From contig NC_092566.1 of NCBI RefSeq assembly GCF_037975245.1, positions 1 through 64,000 of the forward strand: a DNA stretch of 64,000 nucleotides. Reading direction: 5' to 3'. Source of the stretch: Apostichopus japonicus. Taxonomy: Eukaryota > Echinodermata > Holothuroidea > Aspidochirotida > Stichopodidae. The position numbers and the translations under genes were made by a program. The notes under the pieces are model-generated. The model was not told where the DNA came from. It did not search any database and saw nothing but the letters and a program-made list of their open reading frames with translations. This document shows, piece by piece, positions 58,901 to 64,000 of the stretch; within the stretch, counting starts at the first letter, position 1, and every line of letters begins with the position of its first letter.

Positions 58901-61012
58901 ATGCTAGCAGCATTTCTGCGAGTGCAATTAAATGTCCTTGGCGGATACATGTATATTGATTCATGTATAGACGACAACAATCAGGTAAATACTTGATTCT
59001 ACTTCAAACTCAAAACTTCAACCTACCCAGATACTACTCTTGTGTTACTTGCTGTAGACAGGTAAGTCTGCATGTGTGTGTGTGCTTGATTTGAGTGTTG
59101 CAACAGATCGGGGCAGTCCCATTAACAGAGGTATAATTCTCATAAACATATAAGTTCCCAAATTTACCAGATTTTTTAAGATAATTTTTGAAGAAAATGT
59201 TTTTGTTTTGATTGTAATAAACACAAGGGGTAGTTAAAATTCGTAGTTAGGATGTATACGCTCATGTCTTTTCTACATGAAATTATTATTTTTTCATCAC
59301 ACAATGTCATCATTTAACATTCTGTCAACAAGTTTGTGACTTAGTTCGATTGCAACTTTTATAAAACATACAGCCGAAGTGTTGAACGTAGTTGGTCAAA
59401 CAATCATACAACAGAAGTTGTGGGAAGGATCTATAGCTAGTGTTTTTCAAATCAATTGCTAGCACACATGTATATGAATTTGGTGGGGAATTTGATCATT
59501 CATTTAAAAAATATCATAAAACCTGAACAATTATACAATTGCTTCTATCCATAATCATTGAACATTAAATGTCAGAAATGTTCAATTATCGTGATATAGT
59601 TTTGGGGCATTTGCAAACGATATTGTACGCTAAATTTCATAACAATATTTTTGGACGATGTTTGTATTTTCGCTGCAACACTACTCTATAACTAATAAAT
59701 TCATTGCAGTTGAACTTCATACTTGGTATGTGGATGCACCTTGTTGAGTACAAGAACCACATAAGTTTTCACAGAGGTGAAAGGTAATTTGATGTCACCA
59801 GATGTCAAAGTCTGACAAATTTGTAAGCTTAATATTGCAATTTTGCTGTCTGACAAAATCCCTGAACTCCACCAGGGCTTTGAAATAAATTCCGTAGGAA
59901 TTTTAAATTAAATTAAAAATGAAAGCAAGTTAAAAATTGGATCACTAAGGAAGCATGAATGGGGGGGGGGGCGGGAGGGTAGCACATGTTCCCGTACAGT
60001 CACTTAAATTTACCTGTGCTGTGCACTTTATACAGTTGCGTTTTTGCACACCCAAACTGCTTGCCACACACCCATCCCTTTTAAGTTTCTGGTGCAGCCA
60101 TTACAGCTTGGTCAAAGCTTGGAAAATCTGTTCAAAATGATTACTCAGTTTGAAAAAATACCTTTTCCCTAACTCAAGATATGGTTAATTGATGTATCCT
60201 ATTTTTATTGGCTAATCCCTTGAATATACTTTGGGGAGGGGAGGACACAGTAGGTTGTCTGTAATGGTATAATAAGAAATTTATGTTCTTCAAAAGCTTT
60301 ACTCTCTTATAATAATCCTGTTGTACATTTGGAATGTTCACTGAGCTGTCATGAGTTGCATTATTTAGATTTTCTTCAATTTCTAGAAAGATATTTTCTG
60401 CTTGAAGAAGTTTGTCAACAATTGTAAAGAAAAAAAACATTTTCAGCTGAACAGCCATACTAACATTATTCAAGCTGTTGTTGCCAGATGCATTAAAAAA
60501 ATACCACAAAATTCATATCTTCACCATACAAAATGCTATGAGGTTACAGTTTAACCTGAAGATGCAGACAATTTCCAGCAATTTTATTAAGCAACTTCAA
60601 GCAAGGGATTATCTCTCTTAGAAAATAATATAGACATAAATTGTTGTTATGCACTGGATAATAGCCATGCAGTACTAGCATCTCTACTCATTTGCTTTCA
60701 TTCTTTTATTGCCAATATTATATACATGTAATCAAATAGCCTAGCACCAATCAAGCTGTGATTTCTATCTGTCTCTGCTAAGAGTGTTACCTTGAAAAGG
60801 AAATGTATTGTTTCAATGTAAACATGACTATTAGTTTTGCTTAATCTGCGGTCTCTCCCTAATTCTTATACACCATCATTTTAGATCTGATAGAGTTCTT
60901 TTCAGATACAAAGTTTTTTCTTTTTTTCTTTTGCAGAAATCATTTTCGTTGCAAGCTGCCCCAGATGTTCAACAGGAGTACCTTAGTAAAGTACAGTACC
61001 TCTTATTAGATG
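49848..61012 (+). CDS. PEX3: Peroxisomal biogenesis factor 3, 5' part (residues 1-176)
   Basis: Joined exons 49848-49920, 57441-57654, 58015-58058, 58863-58984 and 60937-61012 give a continuous frame with GT-AG introns and no stop. The product matches animal PEX3 from the first residue. PEX3 is the peroxisomal membrane receptor that docks PEX19 with its membrane-protein cargo. Seen are the basic [15 protein letters not shown] start, a hydrophobic segment (about residues 16-30), the signature [14 protein letters not shown] (61-74), and Trp104 in a KLDLW context at the residue number of the PEX19-binding tryptophan of human PEX3. [16 protein letters not shown] and [17 protein letters not shown] follow. 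The human protein has 373 residues, so about half is visible; the remainder lies beyond the window after a last donor at 61013. The gene diverges from the sulfatase gene. Confidence 0.95.
50240..51311. mobile_element. Non-autonomous hAT-type element (1072 bp) in PEX3 intron 1
   Basis: Terminal inverted repeats CAGGCTTGGGG are flanked by a perfect 8-bp duplication AGTAAAGG (50232-50239, 51312-51319). Both sub-terminal regions are filled with short GTAATCGATTAC-like units in opposing orientation, a structure known from hAT elements. No transposase frame. It contains a nested foldback at 50603-50776. Confidence 0.92.
50603..50776. mobile_element. Nested foldback element (174 bp)
   Basis: Two 46-bp arms (50603-50648 and 50731-50776) are inverted copies with only two mismatches, beginning GGGTTAATCAAC. 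The 82-bp centre also shows weak inversion symmetry (TAATGC...GCATTA). A 22-bp piece of the arm (CGTGCGTTACTCACAGG onwards) recurs once at 50881. A second inverted pair, CTGTTCATTCATAC at 50776-50789 and 50955-50968, lies just outside. Confidence 0.8.
51322..51900. mobile_element. Inverted-repeat-bounded segment (579 bp)
   Basis: TCATAATTGACGCACC at 51322-51337 is perfectly inverted at 51885-51900. It starts two bases after the target duplication of the previous element. No target duplication of its own is clear. It may be a small DNA transposon. Confidence 0.45.
52025..52470. repeat. Degenerate tandem repeat, about 205 bp
   Basis: Two to three diverged copies contain TTGTTGTTTAC, CATCCAACA, GGACATCCCTCTA and CAACAAACCTTGG in the same order. 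Confidence 0.45.
52752..52780. repeat. (TAGG)n microsatellite
   Basis: About six copies of the tetranucleotide TAGG. Confidence 0.85.
52790..54440. other. PEX3 intron 1 interior, nothing recognised
   Basis: AT-rich intron DNA with small open frames that show no known domain. No element ends were recognised. Confidence 0.5.
54450..56163. mobile_element. Non-autonomous hAT-type element (1714 bp) with perfect 8-bp TSD
   Basis: Left terminus TAGTGTTCGACCGAT pairs with right terminus TAGTGTTCAACCGAT (reverse complement) at 14 of 15 positions. GTAATAAT lies directly outside both ends (54442-54449, 56164-56171). Sub-terminal regions consist of many ACCGATTA/TAATCGGT words in opposing orientation. 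No transposase frame. Inside, an almost perfect hairpin TTTCGATCCT/AGGATCGAAA is at 54989-55011. Confidence 0.92.
56205..56405 (-). pseudogene. Decayed THAP-like zinc finger domain
   Basis: Minus-strand translation reads [11 protein letters not shown], then [18 protein letters not shown] and, after a basic stretch, VSSVC. The spacing resembles a THAP (C2CH) DNA-binding domain: Cys-x4-Cys, an F-x-FP motif, a Trp and a late Cys. The final His expected two residues after that Cys is missing. THAP domains occur in transposase-derived and cellular proteins. A mutated fragment of a P-type transposase or a THAP gene is possible. Assignment rests on pattern only. Confidence 0.45.
57195..57300. mobile_element. 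hAT-type right-end remnant
   Basis: The segment ends GGACCCGTGTAAACACTA, whose reverse complement TAGTGTTTACACGGGTCC resembles hAT termini such as that at 54450. Sub-terminal CGGGTACC units repeat in the manner of the other elements. No matching left end was found. Confidence 0.5.
57441..57654 (+). CDS. PEX3: PEX3 exon 2 (residues 25-95)
   Basis: Acceptor CTTTCAG. Begins by completing Gly25, encodes [29 protein letters not shown] and SMLPKLRE, and ends in phase 2 at donor GTATAG. Confidence 0.95.
57655..58014 (+). other. PEX3 intron 2, nothing recognised
   Basis: Intron with GTATAG donor and TTTTTCAG acceptor. No repeat seen. Confidence 0.6.
58015..58058 (+). CDS. PEX3: PEX3 exon 3 (residues 96-110)
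   Basis: A 44-bp exon encoding [14 protein letters not shown], including Trp104. Acceptor TTTTTCAG and strong donor GTAAGT. Recognised by frame and family match rather than length. Confidence 0.92.
58059..58862 (+). other. PEX3 intron 3, nothing recognised
   Basis: Intron with GTAAGT donor and CTGGCAG acceptor. Small open frames (for example 58268-58513) show no domain. Confidence 0.6.
58863..58984 (+). CDS. PEX3: PEX3 exon 4 (residues 111-151)
   Basis: Encodes [15 protein letters not shown], then [18 protein letters not shown] and a variable DDNNQ. Ends in phase 0 at donor GTAAAT. Confidence 0.94.
59700..59875. repeat. Dispersed GGTCA-containing repeat in PEX3 intron 4
   Basis: One copy with the order GAACTTCATACTTGGTATGT, then TTGAGTACAAGAACC and GATGTCAAAGTCTGAC. 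It matches the copies at 61620-62010 and, more weakly, 43565-43870. Confidence 0.6.
60937..61012 (+). CDS. PEX3: PEX3 exon 5 (residues 152-176)
   Basis: Encodes [20 protein letters not shown] and YLLLD. Acceptor TTTTGCAG after a long T-rich tract, donor GTTTGT (weak) at 61013. No later PEX3 exon was found before the right edge. Confidence 0.9.
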
Positions 61013-61619
61013 GTTTGTTTATAATTGATTGTTTCATCTTGATTTCTTGAGCTGTAGAAATCTTTGTGGTGTTAACTGAGAGTTTGTTTATTTTATAAAG
61101 GCATATTGGAATGTGATACCTTAGCTTGTAAGTACTCATATAGTATAGTTTGGTTCAACTAAGTTTGTACATAACACTCGCTAATTAAAAGAATCTCATT
61201 CTTGGTGGAGAACAAGGTTAAATGAAAACAAACTCAAATTTGCTTGAAACACAACAGATATCTAAGAAAAGCTTTTTAGTATTGTGCTTGGTATCAGGGT
61301 CGTAGCAAGCACGGTTTAGTGGTAGGCGCACTATTGACTTTCTCTTAATAATTGATATTGCGAGTAGAGCAAGTAAGGCTAGTGGTACACTGTGTGGCAG
61401 CAATGGAATGCCATAGCAGGTTGGCGTGTGTTGCTTTTAGTCATAGTGGCAGGAAAGAGTGCCGGGCGGACGGGCCCAGCGCTACCCACACTACATAGAA
61501 ATTGTGGTTTCTCTATATATAGACTATTTTTTAAGTTATGTCTTCCATTTTTTATTCCTTGCTGGAGGCAAAATCTATGCGATGGTGATAGCATGTTTGC
61601 GACACTTGCTTGTAAACAC

Positions 61620-62010
61620 AGTAAATGAAAAAATATCATTGGTTTATTATGGATCCATCTTATTGAGTACAAGAACCCTATTCCTTTTCTGTGGTCAAAG
61701 GTCATTTGAAGTCAAAGTTATCAGAGTCTGAAAACTTTGTAAACTCGATAACGTGAAAAGTAAATCTTTGTCGAACTTCATACTTAGTATGCAGATCCAG
61801 CTTGCTGAGTACAAGAACCCTATTGAAAATTAGTGGAGGTCAAAAGTCACTTGTGGTCAACATTTACAGTAGGTCAAAGTCTGAAAGTCTTGTAAACATG
61901 ATATCTTTCTTGAATTTCATGCTTGCTGTGTAGACCCAACTTGGTGAGTGAATGAACCCTATAGAAATTGGTAGCAGTCAAGGTCACATGAGGTGACTGT
62001 TAACCTTTAA
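61620..62010. repeat. Dispersed GGTCAAAGGTCA repeat, three tandem copies
   Basis: Three diverged copies of about 125 bp each contain GAGTACAAGAACCCTAT or GAGTGAATGAACCCTAT, GGTCAAAGGTCA-like words and GTCTGAAA...TTGTAAAC. The first copy carries an exact GGTCAAAGGTCA. Lies in PEX3 intron 5. Confidence 0.7.
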
Positions 62011-62285
62011 TTTTGGCATTCCATGGAGTGAGGAGCCATCTTGTGAAGGTGCCATCTTGTTTTGTTTTGTGAAGAGCACACGTGCGTAAGGAAGATTAAA
62101 AAAAAGTAAGACCAAAGTTTCATGGTAGCAGAGGGAGGTTTCAATAAACAAGGACAATGGCTCAATCCGACAAATTTCTGCCACGTTTGACCAAACAAAC
62201 AAGCTATTGGCAATAACACTAAGCCTAACTGGAAAGGCACCGGATACTGAATTGAAGGTACCAATGGAAAATCGAAATTCCGAAG

Positions 62286-63030
62286 ATGGTTTGGGAAGCT
62301 ACTAGAAGACTTGACGTGATATTCAAGAAAGATTCCATTGACAGCGCCCACGAAGCCTACAAGACCTTTGACGCTTACTGTCAGAGTGAGCCCATTCCAA
62401 TTTCTGACTACATCGCTAAATTTGAGTTGCTAATGGTAATGCATCATGTGAAATTGCCTGATTTGTTTTGGCATTAAGATTGCTCAAAAAGGCCAACTTG
62501 GACAAACGGGATTGCCAAATGGCCCTTATCACATGCATTGACATCAAATTTTGAGACAATGAATTCTGCCCTTAAAAGAATTTTTGGGGATCAACACAAC
62601 AAACAAACAGGAAAAGGCTTCGGCCTAGACATGATCTACCCCTCTTAGGCCATCTGACTTGTCTAACATTGATAGGCTTAACATTAGGCCCATCAAACAA
62701 GACTTAACTGAGGAGGTGCTTGTCTCAGAGTACCAAAAGCATTGGTACTGGCCAGGTAGAGATAGATCTAGGTATCATACTGCTAAACCTGCCACAGATG
62801 GATATTCACAGGACAGTATTCCTGGTATCCCTTAAATCGATGTGGAAAAAACAAAATGTGCGAACTGCCAATCTATCTTTCACTGGGCCAAAGATTGTCC
62901 CTATAAAAATACAGCCAACATTACTGAGAACGTTGAAAAGTCAAGCAGACCCACTGACAAGAGCAGAAAATCTGTCGACATAACATTATTTGCCAAAATG
63001 ATGAGAAGGATTAAAATGAAATTCTTATAG
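62286..63030 (+). pseudogene. Decayed retroelement Gag-like fragment with zinc knuckle
   Basis: Frames on the + strand, with several shifts and stops, give the order EAYKTFDAYCQSE, ISDYIAKFELLM, then LRLLKKANLDKRDCQMAL (about 62470-62530), FETMNSALKRIFGDQHN (about 62550) and finally CANCQSIFHWAKDCPYKN. The last fits the CCHC knuckle Cys-x2-Cys-x4-His-x4-Cys of retroelement nucleocapsids. It resembles Gag-type proteins of LTR retrotransposons, possibly Copia-like. No LTRs, protease or RT were seen. It is broken and lies in PEX3 intron 5. Confidence 0.6.
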
Positions 63031-63190
63031 CTGAAGTCTTTGGGGCTGCAGTTATTGTAACTGCATGTAGCAAGACAGTCTGCAGTAGAACTGGCTTAAT
63101 GAGTACACAAGCAAACTTGGGGAGGAAGAGCAATATGTTTCCATCTGCAACTTCACAGGAATTCCGATTTGGTAATGGTTAATGTATTGT

Positions 63191-64000
63191 CATATTATCT
63201 GTGATTTATACAAGATGACTTTGGCATTAGGTTGTGAACATATTATCTGTGATTTATACAAGATGACTTTGGCATTAGGTTGTGAACATATTCTCTGTTA
63301 TTTATACAAGATGACTTTGGCATTAGGTTGTGAACATATTCTCTGTTATTTATACAAGATGACTTTGGCATTAGGTTGTGAACATATTATCTGTGATTTA
63401 TACAAGATGACTTTGGCATTAGGTTGTGAACATATTCTCTGTTATTTATACAAGATGACTTTGGCATTAGGTTGTGAACATATTCTCTGTTATTTATACA
63501 AGATGACTTTGGCATTAGGTTGTGAACATATTCTCTGTGATTTATACAAGATGACTTTGGCATTAGGTTGTGAACATATTCTCTGTGATTTATACAAGAT
63601 GACTTTGGCATTAGGTTGTGAACATATTCTCTGTGATTTATACAAGATGACTTTGGCATTAGGTTGTGAACATATTCTCTGTGATTTATACTAGATGACT
63701 TTGGCATTAGGTTGTGAACATATTCTCTGTGATTTATACTACTGTAGATGACTTTGGCATTAGGTTGTGAACATATTCTCTGTTATTTATACAATATGAC
63801 TCTGGCATTAGGTTGTGAACATATTCTCTGTTATTTATACAAGATGACTTTGGCATTAGGTTGTGAACATATTATCTGTGATTTATACAAGATGACTTTG
63901 GCATTAGGTTGTGAACATATTCTCTGTGATTTATACAAGATGACTTTGGCATTAGGTTGTGAACATATTCTCTGTGATTTATACAAGATGACTTTGGCAT
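63191..64000. repeat. 48-bp minisatellite, about 17 copies, continuing past the window
   Basis: The unit begins CATATT and contains ACAAGATGACTTTGGCATT. Three main unit types differ at ATTATCTGTGA, ATTCTCTGTTA or ATTCTCTGTGA. In order they run A A B B A B B C C C C C B B A C C. Copy 12 has a short insertion (ACTGT). Because 48 is divisible by three, both strands stay open, giving spurious 16-residue repeat frames. Confidence 0.93.

Noticed and set aside
61295-61330. CAGGGTCGTAGCAAG resembling a hAT left terminus
   Set aside because: No matching right terminus or target duplication was found downstream within the window.
62842-63030. Zinc-knuckle frame as a cellular gene
   Set aside because: Flanking frames carry Gag-like segments with several stops and shifts, so a retroelement remnant fits better.
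63191-64000. CRISPR-like array
   Set aside because: The 48-bp units are contiguous with no unique spacers and the context is eukaryotic.

Overview
The window reads as nuclear DNA of an animal. The telomeric repeat is TTAGGG. Two genes have multi-exon structures with GT-AG introns and encode proteins close to animal families. Retroelements, tRNA-derived repeats and hAT-type transposons fill the non-coding DNA. Frequent TAGGCCTA-like motifs and dispersed TGACCTTTGACCT-containing repeats suggest a marine deuterostome, perhaps an echinoderm such as a sea cucumber. That placement is an inference and was not tested against any database.

Region 1 (1-29547) is a subtelomeric repeat landscape with no credible protein gene. 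It has four nested levels. A ~21-bp minisatellite sits next to telomeric tracts. A ~170-205-bp sub-repeat occurs about 48 times. Long units of 3255 bp (or 3.66 and 4.67 kb) and short units of ~1510 bp are built from it. Two interstitial tracts of CCCTAA (13996-14371 and 28978-29547) bound a block of about 15 kb. CCCTAA on the + strand is the orientation of a left chromosome end. The second tract has a homogeneous outer part and a degenerate heptamer-rich inner part, as a genuine old telomere would, and it abuts a broken LINE reading frame. The region therefore looks like an old chromosome end that was extended outward by telomere-bounded subtelomeric cassettes.

Region 2 (29548-37554) is a transposon graveyard at the start of ordinary DNA. 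It holds a decayed LINE fragment, a tandem array of tRNA-like 163-bp units, a hAT-like element inserted into that array with a second hAT-like element nested inside, a relative of the nested element with perfect 8-bp target duplications, a small foldback MITE and a 48-bp minisatellite.

Region 3 (37555-49127, minus strand) is a complete seven-exon arylsulfatase B-like gene of 526 codons, with all expected sulfatase active-site residues. Its second intron holds a LINE 3' fragment that ends in an uninterrupted (ATC)n tract of about 1.4 kb.

Region 4 (49128-64000) starts with a 720-bp shared promoter region. Divergent from the sulfatase is the 5' part of the peroxisome biogenesis gene PEX3, with five exons encoding residues 1-176 and the rest beyond the window. 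PEX3 intron 1 carries two hAT-type elements with perfect 8-bp target duplications, a foldback element nested in the first, a hAT end remnant and a decayed THAP-like domain. Intron 5 contains a decayed retroelement Gag with a zinc knuckle and a 48-bp minisatellite running off the right edge.

The two genes (lysosomal/secretory sulfate-ester hydrolysis and peroxisomal membrane biogenesis) have no obvious shared pathway. Their link is the head-to-head arrangement.
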